A stretch of DNA of 64,000 nt. It comes from Paenibacillus dauci. Lineage in GTDB: Bacteria; Bacillota; Bacilli; Paenibacillales; Paenibacillaceae. A model generated the notes under the pieces. It worked only from the letters and a program-made list of their open reading frames with translations. It searched no databases and was not told the DNA's origin. Below are positions 18,133 through 26,873 of the stretch, piece after piece. The stretch spans positions 62,001-126,000 of the forward strand of contig NZ_LAQQ01000008.1 in assembly GCF_000971985.1 (NCBI RefSeq). Direction: 5' to 3'. Positions within the stretch are counted from its first letter, which is position 1; each line of letters opens with the position of its first letter. A program made the position numbers and the translations under genes.

Positions 18133-18489
18133 TGAATACACCTCAAGTCAAAAGGATTAGGGATCAAGGCGGTCCACTGCGTTCCCGGAGTGTCTCACCG
18201 AAAGCAGAAAGTAGTCAGGCAACCTGCCAAATAAGTGGATAAAATCCTGTATTGTGTAAAAGGAGATCAGCGTAATGTAAAACGAGGATGTTTCTATTAT
18301 GTATTTCAACCAAAATCACAGGTTTCTATCAAACAATATACATATTCAGCAAAAAAATATATAAATAGCCCCGGCTGGAGTAAATCTATCTGTTTTATGA
18401 CAGGCTAAAATATTATTTTTCTCCAAAACCGAACCTTTTTCGCATAGCGGACCAATATAGAGTATACATATCAGGAGGTGAGCACGACG
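18133..18489. other. intergenic region upstream of the ECF sigma gene
   Basis: A 357-bp AT-rich spacer between divergent genes. I see no gene. An autoregulated ECF promoter would be expected here, but I cannot identify it with confidence. Confidence 0.35.
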
Positions 18490-19083
18490 ATGAATGAACT
18501 GGAATTGCAGGATTGCCTGCATCAGATGGAACAGGGAGACCGTGACGCATTTCGTACATTTTATGCGACATACAAAGATTACATTTACCGAACCGTGCTG
18601 CTGCTGGTAAATCGGCGCGAAGATGCTGCTGACGTAGTAAGTGAAGTATACATGGCCCTTTTCCGGTCGCTGCAGAACTATAATACAGACAAACCTTTTC
18701 AGAAATGGTTGAATGGTCTGATCGTCGCCCAGACCTCCAACTGGAATCGCAAATTGTGGCGCCGCTTCCGGCTCCATTTACGAACAACTGCCTACCATGA
18801 GGATGAACCTATAACACAAAGCGGTGCAGAGACAACCGTGATCCGGCAGGAGAGCGAACATGAGCTGCTCAGCCTGGTTCAAGAGCTGCCATCCAAACTA
18901 AGAAGTGTTGTAATCATGCGTTACTATCAAGAGTATTCTTTCCAGGAAGTTGCGGATGTGCTGGATATCCCGCTCGGTACAGCCAAATCCAGACACCATC
19001 AAGCTATAGCCAGATTGCGCAAAGATCCTGACAAACTGAAACAGTTGACCCGATACTATACGGAAAGAGGGGAATCCCTATGA
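18490..19083 (+). CDS. ECF-type RNA polymerase sigma factor
   Basis: 197 residues. Region 2 (about 12-80, FRTFYATYKDYIYRTVLLLV and VVSEVYMALFRSL) and region 4 (about 130-185, SFQEVADVLDIPLGTAKSR) are clear, with nothing between, as in extracytoplasmic-function sigma factors. The ATG at 18490 is preceded by AGGAGGTG. The next gene starts before this one ends (ATGA overlap) and encodes a membrane protein with a DUF4367-like outer domain, its probable anti-sigma partner. Confidence 0.9.
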   Translation: MNELELQDCLHQMEQGDRDAFRTFYATYKDYIYRTVLLLVNRREDAADVVSEVYMALFRSLQNYNTDKPFQKWLNGLIVAQTSNWNRKLWRRFRLHLRTTAYHEDEPITQSGAETTVIRQESEHELLSLVQELPSKLRSVVIMRYYQEYSFQEVADVLDIPLGTAKSRHHQAIARLRKDPDKLKQLTRYYTERGESL

Positions 19084-20159
19084 ATAAGGAACAGCAGAAT
19101 ACACGGCTGGAGCAGCATTTGCAGACGGTTCTGTCCGGCAATGTGCATACGATAACTGCTCCACCAGAAATGGATGCAGGGATTGAGCAGCTGTTTGATC
19201 AGTACGCCGCCAAGCGGCAAAAGCAGACCCGCTCCCGCAAATATACCTCTGCAGCCAAAGTTCGCAAACCACGCGGGCGGTATTACCAGTGGCAGATGGC
19301 TGTACTGCTAGTCCTTGGCATCACTGTGCTGGGCGGTGGCACCTATGCAGCGAACATGGCTTATTCCATCACAACCGGCAATTCTATTATTTCCTACAAG
19401 ATCGATGACTTGGAACCCATTACGCCAGAACAGACTAACGATATTCGAAAGATTGTTAGTGAAGTGCGCTCCCAGCTGGCTCCCGGGCAATCGGCTTATG
19501 TATACAGCAGCAAATTTAACGCTATGGCTTATATGGGGTCGACGGTTATCGTTAATCAGCCGCATAAATTCTCGGAAATTGACAGCTGGTACCCAGCCAT
19601 ACAACCTATCACAGGACCTGTTGCTACCCCGAGCTATGTACCGGAGGGATACAAGTTCGCTTATGGTCTGGATAAATACTATATAAGCGGGGCCTATGTG
19701 AATGACAAGAAAAAGCAGGTACATCTGATCACGAATCTGCTGGAAAACAAGGCAGCTCATCCACTGCGAGATTATGCCTGGACACCAGTACCTCCGGAAG
19801 ATGATACAGATCGTTCTTTGCAATCACCTATGTTGATTTATAGTTCACCATCAGGTAAAACCATTCAGCTCTCTTACTTTTCCATGATTCATTCTGACAG
19901 TAATAATATATCTTTTGAGAACTCCAAAGATTCCAGTCTGTCCATAGTACATTCCAGCAAAGGCAAAATGTTCTACAGTACAACGCCGAATCAATCTCTG
20001 GAATTCTCTGCCAACCCGGAACCGGGACTTGCCCAATATTTGAACTGGGCATCCCAGCCGGATGATCAAGGCAAGGTGCATACGACATTCAACCTGACGA
20101 CAGATGACCCGTCCCTATCGAAGGAAGAACTGATCAAAATGGCGGAAGGTCTGAAATAA
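19080..20159 (+). CDS. membrane anti-sigma factor-like protein with DUF4367-type domain
   Basis: A 359-residue protein: a cytoplasmic N-terminus of about 70 residues, basic near the membrane (KQTRSRKYTSAAKVRKPRGR), one helix (about 71-93, MAVLLVLGITVLGGGTYAA) and a large outer domain. Within it, TPSYVPEGYKFAYGLDKYY matches the opening of DUF4367 domains, which commonly follow ECF sigma genes in Firmicutes. By its coupling to the sigma factor (4-nt overlap) it should hold that factor until an envelope signal arrives; the signal is unknown. Confidence 0.8.
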   Translation: MNKEQQNTRLEQHLQTVLSGNVHTITAPPEMDAGIEQLFDQYAAKRQKQTRSRKYTSAAKVRKPRGRYYQWQMAVLLVLGITVLGGGTYAANMAYSITTGNSIISYKIDDLEPITPEQTNDIRKIVSEVRSQLAPGQSAYVYSSKFNAMAYMGSTVIVNQPHKFSEIDSWYPAIQPITGPVATPSYVPEGYKFAYGLDKYYISGAYVNDKKKQVHLITNLLENKAAHPLRDYAWTPVPPEDDTDRSLQSPMLIYSSPSGKTIQLSYFSMIHSDSNNISFENSKDSSLSIVHSSKGKMFYSTTPNQSLEFSANPEPGLAQYLNWASQPDDQGKVHTTFNLTTDDPSLSKEELIKMAEGLK

Positions 20160-20170
20160 TCCATGTAAAA

Positions 20171-20217
20171 GAAAAACCAAGTTCACAGTTTGCGGATACT
20201 GTGGACTTGGTTTTTGT
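20171..20217. terminator. bidirectional intrinsic terminator
   Basis: Stem AAAAACCAAGT-CACAGT with ACTGTG-ACTTGGTTTTT, between the sigma/anti-sigma pair and the convergent GNAT gene. Confidence 0.85.
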
Positions 20218-20267
20218 CATGCAAAAGTGTGAATATGTATCTGTCGCCAGATGCTTTGTTGTCTTTC

Positions 20268-21170
20268 TTACTTTCGGTACTGATAGGTGATAAGCGCTGG
20301 AGAGGAGTGAAAAGGAAGCATAGTCAGCAGATCCATTCTCTTGGGATCTGTATTGTCTACCTCCATCTCGGCGCATACATAGCCCTGCTGCCAGGCATGA
20401 TGCAGCTGCTGCTGAACAAGAGAGAACCTCAATCCATTAACATCCCCCTGATCGGACCATCCCAGTTCTACACAGTTCTCTTCTTCTGATTCATGCATCA
20501 AAGCATAACCCCTTATCTCATCCCTGTGCGGACTATAAGCAATATAACTTCCTTCTTGTATGATATCGTCTGCCTGCAGCAGCTCTGTCCACTTTCGGAT
20601 ATCCAGAGGAGCTGGTAGATTAACCGTATGTACCCTTCTGTAGTCATCATATACCCTCTGTGCCAGACGAGAATAATCCGGGTCATGTTGTTGCCAATCC
20701 CGGAGATTCAGGATAGAAAGCGCCTTGTAATGCTTGGTATATTCTATTGGCGGTATAGTCTGTATTGCCTCCTGTATATCAAGAGTCGAAGTGTAAGTAC
20801 GTCTGACCTCCGTGAATTGGCGGCTCTTATAAAATTCAGGCTCTGGATCGCTATCTTGCTGGATCGACACTTGCAGATAGGATTTGGCAGATCGCTTTAT
20901 AGCTTCATCCAGCAGCAGACCTGCTGCCTGGTCATTCCGATCTTCCGGATCAAGGATAAGCGTAATATAGTCGGCATAGGGATGAATGGAATTATGCCAA
21001 CTTATCAATAAGCTATTTATTTGGTGCTCTGAACAGGTATAGATTGCATAATTTCTCCGGGATGAATCCTTCAGCATATTTTGCCTGTACAAAGTGCCTG
21101 TTTTATGAAGAAAAGATTTTACTTTAGCCCATTGATAAGAATGGTATTCCTGAACTTTATTTGCTTGCAT
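20268..21170 (-). CDS. GNAT-like acetyltransferase, possibly tandem domains
   Basis: A 300-residue cytoplasmic protein. The first half contains ITLILDPEDRNDQAAGLLLDEA-type strand and helix features of an acetyl-CoA site, and the second half has IRGYALMHESEEENCVELGW with a following helix and EMEVDNTDPKRMDLL, as in the C-terminal domain of double-GNAT proteins. Motif conservation is modest and the substrate is unknown. A single-gene unit. Confidence 0.65.
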   Translation of the reverse strand: MQANKVQEYHSYQWAKVKSFLHKTGTLYRQNMLKDSSRRNYAIYTCSEHQINSLLISWHNSIHPYADYITLILDPEDRNDQAAGLLLDEAIKRSAKSYLQVSIQQDSDPEPEFYKSRQFTEVRRTYTSTLDIQEAIQTIPPIEYTKHYKALSILNLRDWQQHDPDYSRLAQRVYDDYRRVHTVNLPAPLDIRKWTELLQADDIIQEGSYIAYSPHRDEIRGYALMHESEEENCVELGWSDQGDVNGLRFSLVQQQLHHAWQQGYVCAEMEVDNTDPKRMDLLTMLPFHSSPALITYQYRK

Positions 21171-21220
21171 ATGTAATTCACGCCTTTTTCTCTATAATAG
21201 AATGCCAAGCAATGATATGC

Positions 21221-21261
21221 CAAAAACAATCCCTTTATGTTGGACAATAAGGGATTGTTTT
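21221..21261 (-). terminator. intrinsic terminator of the oxidoreductase gene
   Basis: Minus-strand stem CAATCCCTTAT with ATAAAGGGATTG (one bulge), followed by TTTTTGG. Confidence 0.8.
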
Positions 21262-21352
21262 TGGTGTTCAACTTTATAGGTCAGTGTACGATTACATTTA
21301 TCACATTTGCCGTTAACCTTATAAGCATGATTCGGTCAGCTGGCTACCCGGC

Positions 21353-22351
21353 TTATTGCTCGCCCGGATACTTCAGTCCCCACTGGCTGCGGACTTTGTC
21401 CAATAGGCGCATAATATCCAGGGATTCTTCCAGTGGGATTACATCGCTTTCCAGCTTGCCTTCGCGAATCAGCTTGCCGACTTCTTCGGCTTCAAAAGCA
21501 TAACCTTCGGCATCGCGGTCGTCGTTGAATGTCTCCACTTCTTCTCCACCTACAAACAGCGACGCTGACGCGCCGAACAGGAATTGCGGCAGATAGATAT
21601 AACCTTCTGTACCATGCACGTACGCTTCATTTGGGAAGCCGAGACGAACAGCACCGTTTAGTGTCGCGGCACGGCCGCCTTCGTAACCAAGCAGGATCGA
21701 GAACTGCTCATCTACTCCGGTCTCACCAATATGTGCCGTACTGAATACTTCGGTAGGCTTGGCGCCCAGTACCATCGAGGCAAATGAAACCGGATAAATT
21801 CCGGCATCCAGCAGCGCCCCGCCACCGAGTTCGGGATTGAGCAGACGACTCTCCGGGTCCCAGCCAATCCGGAAGCCAAAGTCCGCTTTGACCAGACGTA
21901 CTTCACCGATCTTGCCATCACGGATCCACTCGCGTGCGCGACGGATCGGCGGCAGGAAACGAGTCCACATTCCTTCCATCAGGAACAGCTTTTTCTCTCT
22001 TGCCAGAGCGATGACTTCTTCCAGTTCACCCGCATTGATGGTAAAAGGTTTCTCGCACAGTACATGCTTGCCTGCATTCAAGGCATCCAGCACGTTCTGC
22101 TTATGTAATGGATGTGGCGTTCCTACATAGATAACATCCACTTCCGGGTCCTGCAGCATTTTATCATAGCTGTCGTACGCGTTGGGGATATTGTATTTGC
22201 CGGCAAATGCATCGGCGCTTTCCTGGCTGCGAGAGCTAACGGCATAAGCGACGCCATTGCTGCTGTGCGGCAGGTCAGCCACGAATTTATTGGAGATACC
22301 GCCTGTGCCGATAATACCCCATTTGATCTTGTTTTCGGTTGATTGGGACAT
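21353..22351 (-). CDS. Gfo/Idh/MocA family oxidoreductase
   Basis: 332 residues. The N-terminal Rossmann motif GIIGTGGISNKF and the family signature GKHVLCEKPFTI (with the catalytic-site Lys) are intact, followed by an alpha/beta C-terminal domain beginning near GEVRLVKADFGFRIGW. Members oxidise or reduce sugars, inositol or related compounds with NAD(P). The substrate is not deducible. GGAGGAGAGTATTCAT precedes the ATG. Monocistronic. Confidence 0.9.
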   Translation of the reverse strand: MSQSTENKIKWGIIGTGGISNKFVADLPHSSNGVAYAVSSRSQESADAFAGKYNIPNAYDSYDKMLQDPEVDVIYVGTPHPLHKQNVLDALNAGKHVLCEKPFTINAGELEEVIALAREKKLFLMEGMWTRFLPPIRRAREWIRDGKIGEVRLVKADFGFRIGWDPESRLLNPELGGGALLDAGIYPVSFASMVLGAKPTEVFSTAHIGETGVDEQFSILLGYEGGRAATLNGAVRLGFPNEAYVHGTEGYIYLPQFLFGASASLFVGGEEVETFNDDRDAEGYAFEAEEVGKLIREGKLESDVIPLEESLDIMRLLDKVRSQWGLKYPGEQ

Positions 22352-22710
22352 ATGAATACTCTCCTCCTTGGAACCGGATGCCGCTATATTTCAGCATCTG
22401 ATTGTATACGTTGCAGGCTGGTTACCTGCTAGATTGTATTTCACCAATACCTATCTACATTAAGCGTAAAGTTTTTGGATGGATACGTATATCAATATTC
22501 TGATAATTTGTATTAAATATTTGTTATCCGGTTGTCACTTTTTCCCATGTGGAGAGGGAGATGCGTGAATACCATCGTATATATGGACGATTCGGCTAGA
22601 GTACTAGGAGGAGGGTGTTAGCACTTGGGAATGGGGGCTTTATGTAGGTTAAGCAGAGTAGGTCGCTTCGGTCGCTTCAGCATTTATCTGCTTGGGAATT
22701 CATCCACTCC
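22352..22710. other. intergenic region beside the repeat element
   Basis: This is the upstream region of the leftward oxidoreductase gene. No coding frame or riboswitch is recognised. It runs into the inverted-repeat element that starts at 22711. Confidence 0.35.
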
Positions 22711-22818
22711 AGAAAGGAATAAGAGCCTGTCCTCCGGTTAAGCCTGGAGATCCTGAATGGGAAACAGTCACAGGGGATCTCCAGGCTTAAAGGTCGTCCT
22801 GGCTCTTATTTCCTTTCT
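22711..22818 (-). repeat. full copy of dispersed inverted-repeat element
   Basis: A 108-bp inverted repeat. Outer arms AGAAAGGAATAAGAGCC and GGCTCTTATTTCCTTTCT enclose CCTCCGGTTAAG-CCT-GGAGATC, a loop, and GATCTCC-AGG-CTTAAAGGTC. Read on the minus strand, it has the same plan as 35634-35761: GACCTTTAAG-NNN-GGAGATC..GATCTCC-NNN-CTTAACCGGAGG. The variable triplets differ between copies but stay complementary (CCT/AGG here, AAT/GTT there, the latter with a G-T pair). Confidence 0.7.
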
Positions 22819-23048
22819 TCCGTTTGTGCAATTGCATACTTTAGTCGGCGCTTATTTGTTAATGGTTGTTTTATAATGGGCTTTTTATTAATTTCGTTGT
22901 GATTGTTATTATTTTTGCTATTACTCTTGCTTTTACTCTTATTGCTGTTGTTATTGCTTATATGGCTCTTGCTTGCTGTATATGTAATGGCTGGACGGGA
23001 ATAGAAGTTTGAACATGCAGCACATGAGCATTTCTTGGACTTTTCCAC
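22806..23048 (-). CDS. possible small Asn/Ser/Lys-rich protein
   Basis: An 80-codon frame with GTG start, beginning MEKSKKCSCAACSNFY and continuing through a low-complexity N/S/K stretch. It lies 15 nt behind the exported protein gene on the same strand, but no ribosome site is visible and its end runs into the inverted repeat. The composition is unlike its neighbours. It may be a tail of the upstream transcript rather than a gene. Confidence 0.3.
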   Translation of the reverse strand: MEKSKKCSCAACSNFYSRPAITYTASKSHISNNNSNKSKSKSNSKNNNNHNEINKKPIIKQPLTNKRRLKYAIAQTEERK

Positions 23049-23063
23049 GGAAAGAACGGAATG

Positions 23064-23582
23064 TTAACTGCGTTCCTTGAACTGGCCGGCAGTGATCTGC
23101 AAGTTCATATAGGCACCGGTATCATTGGTTACATAGACTCTCCAATTACCACCGATGTCTCCAGCAGGTGTGGAATGAAAGGTACGGGTTAATTTCGCTT
23201 TGCTGGCCAGCTTGATATAGCCAAAGTCATTGTCATTTTGTGAGACTTTGAATAGCACAGGAGATGTTCCCTTGTTAGTCACTGTGACATCGATCGCGTT
23301 GCCATTTTGGGTAGTACAGGTAAATGTACCGGTATAGCTTCCTGTCCCGAAGTGACTGCTTTCCTCTATTAACACTGGTTGGTAAGGAGTTGGTACATCA
23401 TGATGCAATGATGGTATTTCGGTAGCTGCCGGGCTTGCAGATACTGTTTGTGGCAAGTGCACCGGGTCGTTCTTGTCTATAGATACGACGGTATGACTAC
23501 GAGATGAGAACTGTGGGTAGAGCAGTAAAATAAGCAGCACAGCAGCTGCTGCAGTCGAAGCAATAATCACTAATTTCTTCAC
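23064..23582 (-). CDS. exported protein of unknown function
   Basis: 172 residues with an N-terminal signal anchor (MKKLVIIASTAAAAVLLILLLY), a disordered S/P/H-rich linker (about 30-75) and a beta-rich C-terminal domain (GSYTGTFTCT, IDVTVTNKGTSPVLFKV, GGNWRVYVTNDTGAYMNLQI) that looks like an immunoglobulin-like or C2-like fold. The spacing resembles small surface proteins of bacilli. No enzyme motif. GGAGACAGACATGT leads into the ATG. Confidence 0.7.
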   Translation of the reverse strand: MKKLVIIASTAAAAVLLILLLYPQFSSRSHTVVSIDKNDPVHLPQTVSASPAATEIPSLHHDVPTPYQPVLIEESSHFGTGSYTGTFTCTTQNGNAIDVTVTNKGTSPVLFKVSQNDNDFGYIKLASKAKLTRTFHSTPAGDIGGNWRVYVTNDTGAYMNLQITAGQFKERS

Positions 23583-23771
23583 ATGTCTGTCTCCTTTATG
23601 CAGCGTCTAAAATGAAATACAAGATATTGCCATTTAGTCAAATTCTGATTATACGGGCATCAATTGGCGATGTCAAAGCACATGGGAATACTTGACGCTT
23701 GCAAGGCTTCATTATATAACAAAATCGGCAGACCGCCTCTTGCTCGCGGTCTACCGAATATGGTGTTCGTG

Positions 23772-25277
23772 TTATTGCTGCACTTTCTCGCGGTCTTTAC
23801 CTTTGTCGGCTTCACCGGCATTACGGGTAGCGGCATCGCGATCCTGCTGCATCTCTTCGACTGTTTTTACTTTGAGACGAGCAGCACCTTCGTACTCTCT
23901 AGTCGGGATTAGATTGCCTGCGGACTGACGCTGTTTGGCGGCTGCAATAGCTTCACCATATTGGGGCAGCCAGGCTTCACCGGCGACGAGCATCTCGTCG
24001 ACCATCTGCCAGATCTCCGGCGGGTTACATACAGCGCCGACAAGCGGGTCCATGAGAAAAGCCTGACGCAGCAGTTGATCATCTCCCTGTACAGCCGCTT
24101 CAACCGCCAGCCGCTGCACGGAGATACTGACATTACACACAGCTGCAGGACCAAGCGGCAGCTTGCCGACATGTGGTATGGAGATGCCATTACGATCGAC
24201 ATAACCCGGCGCTTCGATAACTGCATCGTCCGGCAGATTGGCGATAATACCATTATTGATCACATTAAAATGTCCACGGTATACGCGTCCGGTCTCCAGT
24301 CCTTCGATAATATACGAACCATGCTCTTCACTGCGCTCTTCTGGAACAAATCGTTTGGGCTCTTCTTTCATCCAATTGGGAAAATCGGTCTCAAACCAGT
24401 TCCGTCCCTCGGTACATACCCGCAGGTAGCCTCCGGTCTCGCCATTGATCCAGTTATTCAGATCGATCCAGTCGCCAATCTCCTCTGGACGCTTGCGGTA
24501 CCATGGCACATATTCACTTAGATGCCCATTGGATTCGGTACTGTAATAGCCGAATCGTCGCAGCATATCGATCCGTACTTTCTCGGTACGGCTGTATTCC
24601 GGATGTTTTTCAAAAGCTTCCAGCAGACCGGCTGTCAGATCCTCGCCTTTATGCGTCGCCTGGATATACCAGGTCTGGTGATTGATACCCGCGCAGATGA
24701 TATCCACGTCCTTTTTGTCCAGACCGTACACTTCGGCAATCTGATGGTGACCATGCTGTACACCATGACATAATCCCACAGTGTTCACTCCGCCGTACAC
24801 ATTGCATGCCCAGGTCAGCATCGCCATCGGATTGGAATAGTTAAGCAGTAGTACATCTTCTGCAGCCACTTCGCGAATATCCCGGCAGATATTCAGCATC
24901 TCGGCGATACCGCGCTGACCGTACATAATGCCGCCGGCAGAGAGCGTGTCCCCTACACACTGATCTACTCCGTATTTGAGCGGAATATCCACATCGGTTG
25001 CAAAAGCTTCCAGCCCGCCGACTCGAATGGTACAGATGACGTATTTGGCATCTTGGAGTGCTTCACGCCGATCCGTGGTGGACTGAATTGTAATAGATAG
25101 TCCATTTTCACGAATATCCCGCTGGCACAGCTCGGTCACCATCTCCAGATTATGCTGGCTGATATCCGTAAAGGCGATCTCAATATCGCTGAACTCTGAC
25201 ACAGTGAGCAGATCGCGCAGCAATCCGCGGGTAAAACCGATACTGCCTGCACCGACAAAAGCAACTTTGAATGACAT
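23772..25277 (-). CDS. glycoside hydrolase family 4 alpha-galactosidase/alpha-glucosidase
   Basis: 501 residues. The N-terminus VAFVGAGSIGFTRGLLRDLL is the NAD-binding fold of GH4, and LCHGVQHGHH and CAGINHQTWY carry the Cys and His ligands of the catalytic manganese. GH4 enzymes cleave glycosides by an NAD- and metal-dependent oxidation-elimination route in the cytoplasm. The sequence looks closest to the MelA-like branch, but the sugar is inferred. An AraC regulator gene lies directly upstream on the same strand, and a cre-like site lies between them, suggesting induction plus carbon repression. A K/E/Q-rich tail follows the fold. Confidence 0.9.
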   Translation of the reverse strand: MSFKVAFVGAGSIGFTRGLLRDLLTVSEFSDIEIAFTDISQHNLEMVTELCQRDIRENGLSITIQSTTDRREALQDAKYVICTIRVGGLEAFATDVDIPLKYGVDQCVGDTLSAGGIMYGQRGIAEMLNICRDIREVAAEDVLLLNYSNPMAMLTWACNVYGGVNTVGLCHGVQHGHHQIAEVYGLDKKDVDIICAGINHQTWYIQATHKGEDLTAGLLEAFEKHPEYSRTEKVRIDMLRRFGYYSTESNGHLSEYVPWYRKRPEEIGDWIDLNNWINGETGGYLRVCTEGRNWFETDFPNWMKEEPKRFVPEERSEEHGSYIIEGLETGRVYRGHFNVINNGIIANLPDDAVIEAPGYVDRNGISIPHVGKLPLGPAAVCNVSISVQRLAVEAAVQGDDQLLRQAFLMDPLVGAVCNPPEIWQMVDEMLVAGEAWLPQYGEAIAAAKQRQSAGNLIPTREYEGAARLKVKTVEEMQQDRDAATRNAGEADKGKDREKVQQ

Positions 25278-25347
25278 GATATACCCTCCATTTTCATCTT
25301 CGAATACATGCTGACTTGGCTTGTTTATATTCTACTTTTGATCAGGA

Positions 25348-25361
25348 AGTAAGCGTTATCA
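25348..25361. promoter_or_regulatory. candidate cre (CcpA) site upstream of the GH4 gene
   Basis: AGTAAGCGTTATCA matches the B. subtilis cre consensus TGWAANCGNTNWCA at 13 of 14 positions. It lies 71-84 bp before the GH4 start codon. Confidence 0.5.
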
Positions 25362-25449
25362 ATATCATGACCGTTTTGGAATAAAGGTGTCAAAAATCCT
25401 AACCTTTATTCCTGGTCAGCTGTAGATACATCGTTGGAGTGTTCGGTTA

Positions 25450-26637
25450 TCAGTCATCGGAACTAGCGTAATCCCTCACAAATCGATCGGATTGATTGCG
25501 ATAATCGGCAGGTGTAGAGCCGGTATGCTTTTTGAACAATAGGTGAAAATACTGACGGCTCGCAATGCCTACGTAGTCGGCAATTTCCGGGATCGGAATA
25601 TCGGTCTGGCTGAGCAGCATCATCGCCTTGTCCATGCGAAGATCGTTCAGATAGGCAGTCGGGGTAATTTGCATATGCTTTTTGAAAATACGATGCAGAT
25701 AACCGGGATGCACATTCACTGCAGCAGCGATCTGATCCATCCGGATCGAACGATCGTAATTCTGGTGCATAAACTGAATGCTGCGCCGGACATACGATTC
25801 GCTCTGCGGCAGACTGCTCAGCTGCGTCTCTGCATATAGACGGGCGATACGTACGAGTAGCTGGGCAAACAGCAGATCACCCAGCATCGGAGATGGCCGC
25901 TGCTGATCCAGCTCCAGTACAAGTGATTTGAGTGTGTAATAGACTTCTTCGGGATCAGATAGTACATAATAGTCTTTTGGTTCCAGGAGCAGCGCAGACA
26001 GCTCCTTTTCTTCATGGATCATGTCATTCAGCAGCGAAGAATCACTGTCGGAAGACACAAGACCAAATTCAATATTTAGCATCCGGCAGGTGGAATCCGG
26101 CGGGACAATCAGCCGATGCGGGACACTGGCATCAATCACGATGAATTGCCCTTTGTGAAGGTGCACCGATTCCGATTGTATCCAGCTCTTCTCTGCTGGC
26201 TTGGATTTCTGTTGATACACAGGCGGATGTTCAATCTGAAGCTCAATCCGGCAGCTTCCCGAGATCATATACATGATTTCGGTCGAAGGATGCTGATGAT
26301 AGGCCATCTCGTAATTGGTCCACTGCTTGTAATAATACGCCTGAAAATGAGGACGATAGCTACTACTGACGATGTCACCGCGGTATAACGTACCAATCCG
26401 CCCAGACAGCTGAACCGGATCAGCAGCGTTATTCGCTACCTTATCATCCTTCCAGAATAGAGACTTCGAGGCTGTATGACCTCCACTGATTTCCGGCATT
26501 TCGGGTACAGCAGAATTTCCATTACGCTTCCGTGCAGCAAGGCGTGGATTGTGCTGCTTTATGCTCTGAGCAGGATTGTCGTGCTTGTTCCGCTTTGCGT
26601 GATCGATATCAGAACCATCATTTTTCGGCTTATTCAT
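25450..26637 (-). CDS. AraC-family regulator with cupin-like sensor domain
   Basis: 395 residues. A charged, disordered first part (about 1-75) precedes a cupin-like AraC ligand domain (about 90-230, YEMAYHQHPSTEIMYMISG) and a double helix-turn-helix (about 290-385, MDQIAAAVNVHPGYLHRIFKKH and IPEIADYVGIASRQYFHLLFKKH interrupted by the linker helix). It probably activates the GH4 gene just downstream, as AraC regulators often do for sugar genes. GGGAGGCCATACG gives the start. Divergent from the secreted stalk protein. Confidence 0.88.
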   Translation of the reverse strand: MNKPKNDGSDIDHAKRNKHDNPAQSIKQHNPRLAARKRNGNSAVPEMPEISGGHTASKSLFWKDDKVANNAADPVQLSGRIGTLYRGDIVSSSYRPHFQAYYYKQWTNYEMAYHQHPSTEIMYMISGSCRIELQIEHPPVYQQKSKPAEKSWIQSESVHLHKGQFIVIDASVPHRLIVPPDSTCRMLNIEFGLVSSDSDSSLLNDMIHEEKELSALLLEPKDYYVLSDPEEVYYTLKSLVLELDQQRPSPMLGDLLFAQLLVRIARLYAETQLSSLPQSESYVRRSIQFMHQNYDRSIRMDQIAAAVNVHPGYLHRIFKKHMQITPTAYLNDLRMDKAMMLLSQTDIPIPEIADYVGIASRQYFHLLFKKHTGSTPADYRNQSDRFVRDYASSDD

Positions 26638-26873
26638 CGTATGGCCTCCCTTCTCTATCTGCTATTGGATTGTCTCACTCTCCTGCTGTTATTGATCTAT
26701 ATATGTATACCATATATCTTTGCTGCTTTCTCTCCGCTACGCATTGCTCTACGAAATAGATATTTCTAATGTGCCATCCCAATTGACCATGTTGCAACTT
26801 TATAAGCATTCTTTCGTCCATATAATTGTAAAACATATAATATTTACCTTGTATAATGAAAGGATTTGTCATC

